DNA of 64,000 nt from Curtobacterium flaccumfaciens (lineage in GTDB: Bacteria; Actinomycetota; Actinomycetes; Actinomycetales; Microbacteriaceae). The first letter of the stretch is position 1; every line of letters begins with the position of its first letter. The position numbers were made by a program, and so were the translations under genes. Positions 57,615 to 64,000 of this stretch are shown here, piece after piece. The notes below the pieces were generated by a model that worked only from the letters and a program-made list of their open reading frames with translations, searched no databases and had not been told where the DNA came from. The stretch is taken from the NCBI RefSeq assembly GCF_004361695.1, contig NZ_SNVW01000005.1:124001-188000 (forward strand), in the 5' to 3' direction.

Positions 57615-58131
57615 AGCTGGAACCCCTGTCGATCGGTTGGACTGTCCGGCCGCCCCATTGTGGCACAGCCCGGCGGAGCCAGGATTTCTTGTCATCCCGC
57701 CGTCCACAAGGTTGGCCCCCTGAGATCAATCGTTAACCAGGAGTAATGGTGTTAACGCCTGTGCACACTGTGGATAACCCTGTTGATGCCGCTCGGCGAC
57801 AGGGAACTACAACCGTGTGACTTGTGAGTGGGGTGTTGGCGACATCTGGATGAGTGAATCTCAGGTATCCACTTCCATCCCCAGTTTCCACAGTTGCCCC
57901 TCCACCTGTGAACAACCGAGCGGCGTGTCCTCCACAGTTATCCACAGGCTTTCCACACTGTGAGAAGTCCGGTGCATGGAACCGTCTCAGATGGTGGATA
58001 CGCGCCAGGGTGGGCCGATCTGACGGTCGTCAGTCGTGCCTCCAGGCTGGATCAGCCGGCCACGTCGCGACGCGAGACGCGTCGTCGATCGGTCCTCCGG
58101 AGACCGCGATCAGCGGTGATGGCGGTCCTGG
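57615..58131. other. oriC: Putative chromosomal origin (oriC) between dnaN and dnaA
   Basis: The 517-bp spacer has DnaA boxes TGTGGATAA (57769-57777), TGTGAACAA (57907-57915), TTATCCACA (57938-57946), and weaker GTTTCCACA (57884-57892) and CTTTCCACA (57949-57957). The local AT-rich stretch around 57722-57758 with two GTTAAC sites could be the unwinding element. It also holds one dispersed-element copy (58035-58050). No gene is seen. In most actinobacteria oriC lies here. Confidence 0.8.
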
Positions 58132-59598
58132 TCAGCGGTAGCGGCGGTCCTGCTTGATGCGGCTGGTGAGTTCGGTGACCTGGTTGTAGATCGACCGACG
58201 CTCCTTCATCAGCTCGGTGATCTTCTTGTTCGCGTACATGACCGTGGTGTGGTCGCGGTTGCCGAACAGCTGCCCGATCTTCGGCAGCGACAGGCTCGTG
58301 AGTTCGCGGCAGAGGTACATCGCGATCTGTCGTGCCGTGGCGATCGCCTGTGAGCGGGACGAGCCGTAGAGGTCGTCGACGGAGAGCTTGAAGTACTCCG
58401 CGGTGTGGTTGATGATGTCCGTCGGCGCGACCACGTTGTCGTCGTCGAGGGTGATCAGGTCCTTCAGGACGGTCTGCACGAGTGCCATGTCGACGGCCGT
58501 GCGGTTGAGGCTCGCGAACGCGGTGACGCGGATGAGCGTCCCCTCGAGCTCGCGGATGTTGCTCGACACCTTCGACGCCATGAACTCGAGGATGTCGTCC
58601 GGCACCTGCAGGTGGTCGGACTGCGCCTTCTTGCGGAGGATCGCGATGCGCGTCTCGAGCTCGGGCGCCTGCACGTCCGTGATGAGGCCCCACTCGAAGC
58701 GCGAGCGCATCCGGTCCTCGAACCCGGTGAGGTGCTTCGGCGCGACGTCCGACGTGATCACGACCTGCTTGTTGTGGTCGTGCAGCGTGTTGAACGTGTG
58801 GAAGAAGGCCTCCTGCGTGGAGTCCTTCCCCTGCAGGAACTGGATGTCGTCGATCAGCAGGATGTCGATGTCGCGGTACCGCTGCTGGAACTGGTTCGAC
58901 CGGTTGTTCGCGATCGAGTTGATGAAGTCGTTCGTGAACTCCTCACTCGAGACGTACCGGACGCGGATCCCGGGGTAGAGGCTCTCGGCGTAGTGGCCGA
59001 TGGCGTGCAGGAGGTGCGTCTTGCCGAGCCCCGAGTCGCCGTAGATGAAGAGGGGGTTGTAGGCCTTGGCCGGTGCCTCGGCGACGGCGACTGCTGCGGC
59101 GTGCGCGAAGCGGTTCGACGAGCCGATGACGAAGTTGTCGAAGTTGTACTTCGGGTTGAGCCGCGACTCGGGCCGGCCGCCGGTGCCCGGGGAGTCGATC
59201 TGGCTCGGGACGAAGGGCGCCTCGATGTACTGCCGGGGCGCCGCACTCTGCTCGACCGGCTGCTGCACCGGCTCGGCGTACTCGGGGACGTGGGACGCGA
59301 CGGTCGGGTCGACCCGGGGCTCGGACGCCATGTCCGGGTTCACGGTGATGGCGAAGTTCGCGACGGTGTCGTCACCGATGCGGGAGACGGCCTCGGTGAT
59401 GGGGATCCGGATGCGCTGTTCGAGCATGCCGCGGGTGAGGTCGTTCGGGACCTCGAGGTAGAGGGTGCCGGCGAGGACGCCCTTCGGTTCGACCAGGTGG
59501 AGGAAGCCCTGCAGCTGCGGGGTGACGCGGTCGTCCTCGGAGAGGAGTCCGAGGACCGATGACCAGAGGTCCTCGACGGGGTCGGCCGGCATCGTCAT
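58132..59598 (-). CDS. dnaA: Chromosomal replication initiator DnaA
   Basis: The 488-residue AAA+ initiator has domain I (DLWSSVLGLLSEDDRVTPQLQGFL), a Pro/Gln-rich linker, Walker A GDSGLGKTHLL, Walker B LLIDDIQFL, sensor region and the C-terminal DNA-binding HTH with LPKIGQLFGNRDHTTVMYA. It binds DnaA boxes and melts oriC. The ATG at 59598 was chosen because domain I begins here and AGGAG lies upstream; an in-frame ATG at 59634 would add 12 polar residues. Confidence 0.96.
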   Translation of the reverse strand: MTMPADPVEDLWSSVLGLLSEDDRVTPQLQGFLHLVEPKGVLAGTLYLEVPNDLTRGMLEQRIRIPITEAVSRIGDDTVANFAITVNPDMASEPRVDPTVASHVPEYAEPVQQPVEQSAAPRQYIEAPFVPSQIDSPGTGGRPESRLNPKYNFDNFVIGSSNRFAHAAAVAVAEAPAKAYNPLFIYGDSGLGKTHLLHAIGHYAESLYPGIRVRYVSSEEFTNDFINSIANNRSNQFQQRYRDIDILLIDDIQFLQGKDSTQEAFFHTFNTLHDHNKQVVITSDVAPKHLTGFEDRMRSRFEWGLITDVQAPELETRIAILRKKAQSDHLQVPDDILEFMASKVSSNIRELEGTLIRVTAFASLNRTAVDMALVQTVLKDLITLDDDNVVAPTDIINHTAEYFKLSVDDLYGSSRSQAIATARQIAMYLCRELTSLSLPKIGQLFGNRDHTTVMYANKKITELMKERRSIYNQVTELTSRIKQDRRYR

Positions 59599-59742
59599 GT
59601 CGCGCTCGTCTCCTGGTCTTGTGTCGTCTGGCATGGCCGTTCCGGGCCGCGCACGACCGGCGTGTCTTCCGGCGGGGCGTCCGTGTCCGGGTGGCTTCTT
59701 CGACGGCCCGGACCGCGTGTCGTCCCGCGGTGGTCCACAGGG

Positions 59743-59886
59743 TTGTCCACAGTCTTGTCCACGTCCGCCGGGTGCTGCACGTCGGGGGGACTCCCCCGTC
59801 CTGCCGGGCAAGTGGCGGATCGATCACACCACTGTAAAGGACCGGGGCGCGTCGCACCGAACGCACGTTTTCCCCAGTGTGGATAA
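59743..59886. other. DnaA boxes upstream of dnaA
   Basis: TTGTCCACA (59743-59751), TTGTCCACG (59755-59763) and TGTGGATAA (59878-59886) lie in the 494-bp dnaA-rpmH spacer. They probably serve dnaA autoregulation and may be part of the origin. Nothing coding is seen in this spacer. Confidence 0.75.
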
Positions 59887-59929
59887 TGATCGTGCGCGGC
59901 GCCCCGGCTGCGGGGTCCGCGCCCCGCGT

Positions 59930-59958
59930 TTGACCTGCCCGCTGCTGTCACGTACCGT
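59930..59958 (+). promoter_or_regulatory. Sigma70-type promoter of the rpmH operon
   Basis: TTGACC (59930-59935), exactly 17 bp, then TACCGT (59953-59958). Predicted start near 59965 leaves about 128 nt before rpmH. A second TTGACT at 59966-59971 has no clear -10. Confidence 0.65.
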
Positions 59959-60092
59959 TAACCAGTTGACTGCGGCCACCTGGTCGCGCCCATCTGCGTC
60001 GTTCGGCACCGAGCGGCGACACATACGTGACGGCTGTTGCTGCGTCGCGTCCCGCTGAGGACGAGACCCAGTGCAGCCGTGTGGAGATCATC

Positions 60093-60230
60093 ATGAGCAA
60101 GCGCACCTTCCAGCCGAACAACCGTCGTCGTGCCAAGAAGCACGGCTTCCGTGCCCGCATGCGCACCCGTGCCGGCCGCGCCATCCTCGCTGCGCGCCGT
60201 TCCAAGGGCCGCACCGAGCTCAGCGCCTGA
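60093..60230 (+). CDS. rpmH: Ribosomal protein bL34
   Basis: The 45-residue basic protein [20 protein letters not shown] ending [11 protein letters not shown] is a full-length L34. It binds 23S rRNA in the large subunit. GGAGATC precedes the ATG. The gene starts the rightward operon rpmH-rnpA-yidD-yidC-jag-rsmG, divergent from dnaA. Confidence 0.98.
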   Translation: MSKRTFQPNNRRRAKKHGFRARMRTRAGRAILAARRSKGRTELSA

Positions 60231-60291
60231 ACGAGCCTCACCTGATCGGGCTCCGTCCGGTCCGGTCCCGGCTGGGAACCAGGTAGCGATC

Positions 60292-60654
60292 GTGTTGGCC
60301 CGCGCCAACCGCATCGTCCGTGGTGACGACTACCGGTCCGTCGTGCGTCGTGGTCGCAGGAGCGCCACGGCGCACGCCGTCGTATCGGTGGTCCGCCGTA
60401 CCACGGTCGACGGCAGGGTCGACCCCGCTCCGACACGGTTCGGCTTCATCGTCGCCAAGACGGTGGGCAACGCCGTGACGCGGAACCTGGTCCGGCGTCG
60501 CCTCAAGGCGATCGCGCACGGGGTCCTGACGGACCTCCCCACCGGGTACGACGTGGTGGTCCGCGCACTGCCAGCCGCTGCGCAGGCCGGATGGCCTACC
60601 CTGCTCGAAGACGTCTCGCGCTCCTGCGCGCGTGGTGTGGAGAAGGCAGCATGA
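60292..60654 (+). CDS. rnpA: Ribonuclease P protein component
   Basis: The 120-residue protein has the RNR signature in FGFIVAKTVGNAVTRNLVRRRL near residues 43-64, which binds the RNase P RNA and the tRNA precursor 5' leader. It starts VLARANRIVRGDDYRSVV at GTG 60292 with a weak AGGTAG upstream. The stop overlaps yidD by 4 bp. Confidence 0.95.
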   Translation: MLARANRIVRGDDYRSVVRRGRRSATAHAVVSVVRRTTVDGRVDPAPTRFGFIVAKTVGNAVTRNLVRRRLKAIAHGVLTDLPTGYDVVVRALPAAAQAGWPTLLEDVSRSCARGVEKAA

Positions 60655-61025
60655 ACCGGTTGACGCGCCTCGCCTGGGGCATCGCGTTGCTCCCGCGCAA
60701 CGTGTGCGTCGTCGTGCTGCGTGCGTACCGGGCCGTCATCTCCCCGCTCTACGGGAACGTCTGCCGCTACCACCCCTCGTGCTCGCGGTACGCGCTCGAA
60801 GCGATCCAGCAGTACGGCGTCGTCCGCGGATCGGCGATGGGCGCGTGGCGCATCGCCCGGTGCAACCCCTGGGCAGCCGGGGGCATCGACGACGTTCGTG
60901 CACGGCGTCGCCCCTACGACGTCAACCGGTTCGGGTTCGTGCTCGCGCCGAACCAGCAGCAACCGCAGACCGCGGTCGGGACTCCCCTCCCGGTCCTGCT
61001 CCCCCAGCGCACTCGAAAGGCGTGA
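60651..61025 (+). CDS. yidD: Membrane protein insertion efficiency factor YidD
   Basis: The 124-residue protein has the YidD core AYRAVISPLYGNVCRYHPSCSRYALEAIQQYG and RCNPWAAGGIDD with its conserved cysteines. The family helps YidC insert membrane proteins and has an amphipathic N-terminal helix. The C-terminal 30 residues extend past the usual end and are Gln/Pro-rich. It lies between rnpA (4-bp overlap) and yidC. Confidence 0.95.
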   Translation: MNRLTRLAWGIALLPRNVCVVVLRAYRAVISPLYGNVCRYHPSCSRYALEAIQQYGVVRGSAMGAWRIARCNPWAAGGIDDVRARRRPYDVNRFGFVLAPNQQQPQTAVGTPLPVLLPQRTRKA

Positions 61026-61033
61026 CCGTCCCC

Positions 61034-62002
61034 ATGGACCTCATCGGTACGATCCTCTGGCCGCTCAAATGGGTGGTCTCGGCCATCCTCGTCGGCTTCC
61101 ACTGGATCTTCGAGAACATCGGCATGGACCCCGGCGCGGGTATCACCTGGGTGCTCTCGATCATCTTCCTGACGTTCGTGGTCCGTGCCGCGCTGATCCC
61201 GATCTTCGTGCGCCAGATCAAGTCGCAGCGCCGCATGCTCGAGGTCGCGCCGCAGCTGAAGAAGATCCAGGACAAGTACAAGGGCAAGAAGGACCAGTTC
61301 TCGCGTGAGGCCATGAGCCGCGAGACCATGGCGCTCTACAAGGAGACCGGGACGAACCCGCTGAGCTCCTGCCTGCCGCTGCTGATCCAGATGCCGATCT
61401 TCTTCTCGCTGTACTCCGTGCTGCACGAGGCGCAGATCAACAAGACCGGCATCGGTCTGCTCACGAACGACCTGGCGGGTTCCTTCGGCAACGCGTCGCT
61501 GTTCGGTGCACCGCTGCACGAGACCTTCACGAACGCGTCGGGCTGGGAAGTCCGCGCGATCGCCGGCTTCATGATCGTCGTGATGACGGCATCGCAGTTC
61601 ATCACGCAGCTGCAGCTCGTCGCGAAGAACATGTCCCCGGAGACCAAGGCGTCGCCGATGTACCGCCAGCAGAAGATGATGCTGTACATCCTCCCGCTGG
61701 TCTTCGTCATCTCGGGTCTGTCCTTCCCCCTCGGCGTCATGTTCTACTGGCTCGCCTCGAACATCTGGACGATGGCGCAGCAGTACTTCGTCATCCGCAG
61801 CATGCCGACGCCCGGGTCCGAAGCGGCCCTCGCCCGAGAGGCCCGCCTGGCGAAGAAGGCCCAGCGTCGCGGATCGGCCACCCCGGTCCTCGCCGAGGCC
61901 GGCGCCGGTGCCGGTGCGGCCGAGATCGAGGCCGTGCGCGTGACCACGCAGCGTCAGCAGCCGGTCGGCAAGAACCGCTCCAAGAAGAACGGGAAGAAGT
62001 AA
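61034..62002 (+). CDS. yidC: Membrane protein insertase YidC
   Basis: The 322-residue insertase has MDLIGTILWPLKWVVSAILV as first helix, GITWVLSIIFLTFVVRAALIPIFV with the conserved groove Arg, a cytosolic basic hairpin (KSQRRMLEVAPQLKKIQDKYKGKKDQ), CLPLLIQMPIFFSLYSVL and two further C-terminal helices. The tail is basic (KNRSKKNGKK), seen in Gram-positive paralogues that bind ribosomes. A GTG at 61022 in frame, overlapping the yidD stop, is an alternative start. The stop is immediately followed by the jag GTG. Confidence 0.95.
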   Translation: MDLIGTILWPLKWVVSAILVGFHWIFENIGMDPGAGITWVLSIIFLTFVVRAALIPIFVRQIKSQRRMLEVAPQLKKIQDKYKGKKDQFSREAMSRETMALYKETGTNPLSSCLPLLIQMPIFFSLYSVLHEAQINKTGIGLLTNDLAGSFGNASLFGAPLHETFTNASGWEVRAIAGFMIVVMTASQFITQLQLVAKNMSPETKASPMYRQQKMMLYILPLVFVISGLSFPLGVMFYWLASNIWTMAQQYFVIRSMPTPGSEAALAREARLAKKAQRRGSATPVLAEAGAGAGAAEIEAVRVTTQRQQPVGKNRSKKNGKK

Positions 62003-62581
62003 GTGACCGAGCAGGACATCGCAGACGCCGTGGAGACCCCCGTCGAGACCGTCGAGGGCGACACGAACGCTGTGGACACGGTGGCCGAGGACACCGCGGC
62101 CGAGGACACCGACGCTGAGGACACCGACGCTGAGGACGCCCGCGACGAAGCGGACATCGCAGCGGACTACATCGAGGAACTCCTCGACATCTGCGACCTC
62201 GATGGGGACATCGAGATCGAGGAGCGCGCTGGTCGTGTGTACCTGTCGGTGACCGACGAGGGCGATGCACTCCGCGTGCTCTCGAAGCCGGACACCGTGT
62301 CGGCGCTCCAGGAACTCACCCGCATCGCCGTGCAGGCGGAGACGGGCGAGTTCAGCCGGCTCATCCTCGACGTGGGCGGCTCCCGTGACGCACGCGCGAC
62401 CGAGCTCCAGCGGCTCGTGGACACCGCGGTGGAGCGCATCGAGGGCGGCTCGTCCTCTGCGGCACTCCCCCCGATGTCGTCGTACGAGCGCAAGCTCGTC
62501 CACGACCTGGTCGCCGAGAAGGGCTTCCACTCGGAGTCCGAGGGTGAGGGTCGGGACCGCCACACGGTCGTCACCCGATGA
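62003..62581 (+). CDS. Jag/KhpB-like R3H-domain RNA-binding protein
   Basis: The 192-residue protein has an acidic low-complexity head (VEGDTNAVDTVAEDTAAEDT region), a KH-like fold near residues 50-115 and an R3H domain at about 125-190 (PPMSSYERKLVHDLVAEKGFHSESEGEG). Jag/KhpB proteins bind single-stranded RNA with KhpA and influence cell elongation in Gram-positives. The GTG directly follows the yidC stop; the stop overlaps rsmG by 4 bp. Confidence 0.93.
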   Translation: MTEQDIADAVETPVETVEGDTNAVDTVAEDTAAEDTDAEDTDAEDARDEADIAADYIEELLDICDLDGDIEIEERAGRVYLSVTDEGDALRVLSKPDTVSALQELTRIAVQAETGEFSRLILDVGGSRDARATELQRLVDTAVERIEGGSSSAALPPMSSYERKLVHDLVAEKGFHSESEGEGRDRHTVVTR

Positions 62582-63222
62582 CCGAGGCCGCTCAGCCGGT
62601 GCTCGAGGACGAACCCGCAGCGGCAGCGACGCTGTTCGGTGACCGGATTGACGTCGCTCGGTCCTTCACGAACGAGCTCGCTCGTCGCGGGGAAGAGCTG
62701 GGCCTGATCGGCCCACTCGAGCCACCTCGCCTCTGGACGCGACACATCCTCAATTCTGCGGTGCTCGCTCCCCTCCTGGAGGCACGGGGTCGCGTTGCCG
62801 ACGTCGGCTCCGGTGCCGGCCTGCCCGGCCTGGTACTGGCGATCGCCCGCCCGGACGTGCACCTCACGCTCATCGAGCCGATGGAGCGTCGTGTGGACTG
62901 GCTCACGACGGAAGCAGAACGGCTCGGCCTGGACAACGTCGACGTGGTGCGTGCGCGCGCCGAGGACGTCGCAGACGACATCGTCGTCGACCAGGTGACG
63001 GCGCGGGCAGTCAGTGCCCTCTCGAAGCTCATCCCCCTCACGGCGCCGCTCGTCCGCTCCGGTGGGCAGCTCATCCTGATGAAGGGTGCGCGGGTCGAGG
63101 ACGAGATGGAGAAGGCCCGAAAGGTCATCCTCCGCACGCACCTGACCGATGTCGAGGTGCTCGAGCTCGGAGTCGGTGTGGTCGAGGAGACCACGCGGGT
63201 CTTCCGGGCTACAGTTGACTGA
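62578..63222 (+). CDS. rsmG: 16S rRNA (guanine527-N7)-methyltransferase
   Basis: The 214-residue enzyme has the SAM-binding motif VADVGSGAGLPGLVLAIARP near residue 72, LIEPMERRVDWL and a C-terminal strand LILMKGARVEDEMEKAR. It methylates N7 of G527 in 16S rRNA; loss gives low-level streptomycin resistance in many bacteria. ATGA overlap with jag. Confidence 0.96.
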   Translation: MTEAAQPVLEDEPAAAATLFGDRIDVARSFTNELARRGEELGLIGPLEPPRLWTRHILNSAVLAPLLEARGRVADVGSGAGLPGLVLAIARPDVHLTLIEPMERRVDWLTTEAERLGLDNVDVVRARAEDVADDIVVDQVTARAVSALSKLIPLTAPLVRSGGQLILMKGARVEDEMEKARKVILRTHLTDVEVLELGVGVVEETTRVFRATVD

Positions 63223-63264
63223 CGCTGCGGCTCAGGTCGGTTTCACCGGCCGCCAGTGGCTCCG

Positions 63265-63280
63265 CGTTCCACGTGAAACA
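63265..63280. promoter_or_regulatory. parS: parS-like ParB binding site
   Basis: CGTTCCACGTGAAACA matches the consensus TGTTTCACGTGAAACA at 14 of 16 positions, with the central CACGTG intact. It lies 23 bp before parA. Confidence 0.8.
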
Positions 63281-63303
63281 CCGAACCGGGGAAGAGGCAC
63301 TCG

Positions 63304-64000
63304 TTGAGTTCATCGACCGATTACGACGCGTCGACACCGCTTGCTCGCGAGATCGCGGATCTGAACCGACGCCGGCGTGCGATCGCGACGCAGCAGTTCC
63401 CGCTGCCCGCGAAGACCCGCGTCTTCACGGTCTCGAACCAGAAGGGTGGCGTCGGTAAGACCACGACCACTGTGAACCTGGCGGCGGCGCTGGCCCACGG
63501 CGGAGCCCGTGTACTCGTCATCGACCTCGACCCGCAGGGCAACGCGTCCACGGCTCTCGGTGTCGATCACCAGGCCGAGGTCGCGAGCATCTACGACGTC
63601 ATCGTCGACGAGGCACCGATCGCCGACACGGTGCAGCGGTCCCCCGAGTCAGACACGCTCTGGTGTGTGCCCGCCACGATCCATCTGGCCGGCGCCGAGA
63701 TCGAGCTGGTCTCGCTCGTGGCACGAGAGCAACGCCTCCGTACGGCGCTCGACGAGTACCTCGCGTCGCTTGACGAGCCGTACCACTACGTCTTCATCGA
63801 CTGCCCGCCGTCGCTCGGCCTCCTGACGATCAACGCCTTCGTGGCGGCGCAGGAAGTCCTGATCCCGATCCAGTGCGAGTACTACGCGCTCGAGGGGCTC
63901 AGCCAGCTGCTGCGGAACATCGAGCTCATCGAGCGGCACCTCAACCCGAAGCTGCGGGTGTCGACGATCCTGCTCACGATGTACGACAGCCGGACGAACC
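63304..64000 (+). CDS. parA: Chromosome partitioning ATPase ParA, N-terminal part, truncated by window edge
   Basis: The frame runs from TTG 63304 to the window edge without a stop (232 codons). It starts as MSSSTDYDASTPLAREIADL. The deviant Walker A VSNQKGGVGKTTTTVNLAAAL begins near residue 43, VLVIDLDPQGNASTAL follows, and the Walker B is YVFIDCPPSLGLLTINAF. ParA is a nucleoid-bound ATPase that moves ParB-parS complexes to segregate origins. GGAAGAGG precedes the TTG. The rsmG-parA-parB order is conserved near origins; parB would be just outside. Confidence 0.95.
   Translation, partial: MSSSTDYDASTPLAREIADLNRRRRAIATQQFPLPAKTRVFTVSNQKGGVGKTTTTVNLAAALAHGGARVLVIDLDPQGNASTALGVDHQAEVASIYDVIVDEAPIADTVQRSPESDTLWCVPATIHLAGAEIELVSLVAREQRLRTALDEYLASLDEPYHYVFIDCPPSLGLLTINAFVAAQEVLIPIQCEYYALEGLSQLLRNIELIERHLNPKLRVSTILLTMYDSRTN

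Noticed and set aside
57615-57707. N-terminal extension of DnaN to an ATG at 57707
   Set aside because: The extra 31 residues are not clamp-like and run into the likely origin; the GTG at 57614 sits exactly at the conserved KFEV start.

Overview
The window is one piece of the chromosome of a high-GC actinobacterium. The gene order parA-rsmG-jag-yidC-yidD-rnpA-rpmH / dnaA-dnaN-gnd-recF-dciA-gyrB-gyrA, the presence of CrgA, and a linked fhaA-fhaB-pstP-rodA-pbpA-pknA-pknB cluster are typical of Actinomycetota. Strong GC bias at third codon positions and the protein sequences suggest Microbacteriaceae, with a Curtobacterium-like organism as my best guess (inference, not tested).

Left part (1-8337). 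A tightly overlapping leftward operon encodes a GCS2/circularly permuted ATP-grasp ligase fusion, an AsnB-type amidotransferase and the start of an S9 peptidase. This looks like a variant of the N-acetylglutaminylglutamine-amide 'trio' type of small-peptide pathway. Divergent from it are an alpha/beta-hydrolase fused to a gluconate-dehydrogenase-subunit-3-like domain and a GMC oxidoreductase.

Middle part (8356-33790). This is a large polyamine-uptake and catabolism region. It holds an ABC importer of the Pot type (ATPase, Tat/lipoprotein binding protein, two permeases) with an aminobutyraldehyde dehydrogenase, divergent from an Lrp regulator, a class III aminotransferase, a DadA/PuuB-type oxidase and a flavin amine oxidase. 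Further on come agmatine deiminase and N-carbamoylputrescine amidase, an APC permease, a Sad-type succinate-semialdehyde dehydrogenase, a putrescine-oxidase-like enzyme, GabD, GabT, a PucR-family regulator and a TetR regulator. Together they predict agmatine -> N-carbamoylputrescine -> putrescine -> 4-aminobutyraldehyde -> GABA -> succinate semialdehyde -> succinate. Embedded in it is an unassigned noncoding stretch with three consecutive stem-loops (21574-21697).

Right part (34344-64000). After tRNA-Leu(CAG) come the Ser/Thr-kinase/cell-wall elongation operon, a TrpG/PabA amidotransferase, CrgA, a rhomboid protease, a cyclophilin, tRNA-Ala(TGC), tRNA-Ile(GAT), DUF3566 and then the origin block. 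The dnaA-dnaN spacer carries several DnaA boxes and is the likely oriC. A parS-like site lies just upstream of parA. A second dense DnaA-box cluster sits about 12.5 kb away, between crgA and the rhomboid gene.

Noncoding peculiarities: a dispersed element with core CCTCCAG sits mostly at gene ends and in spacers, an 18-bp minisatellite lies beside the tRNA-Ala gene, several perfect long hairpins are present, and many promoters have a -10 box placed 6-7 nt from the start codon, suggesting leaderless mRNAs. No CRISPR array, insertion sequence or prophage was seen.
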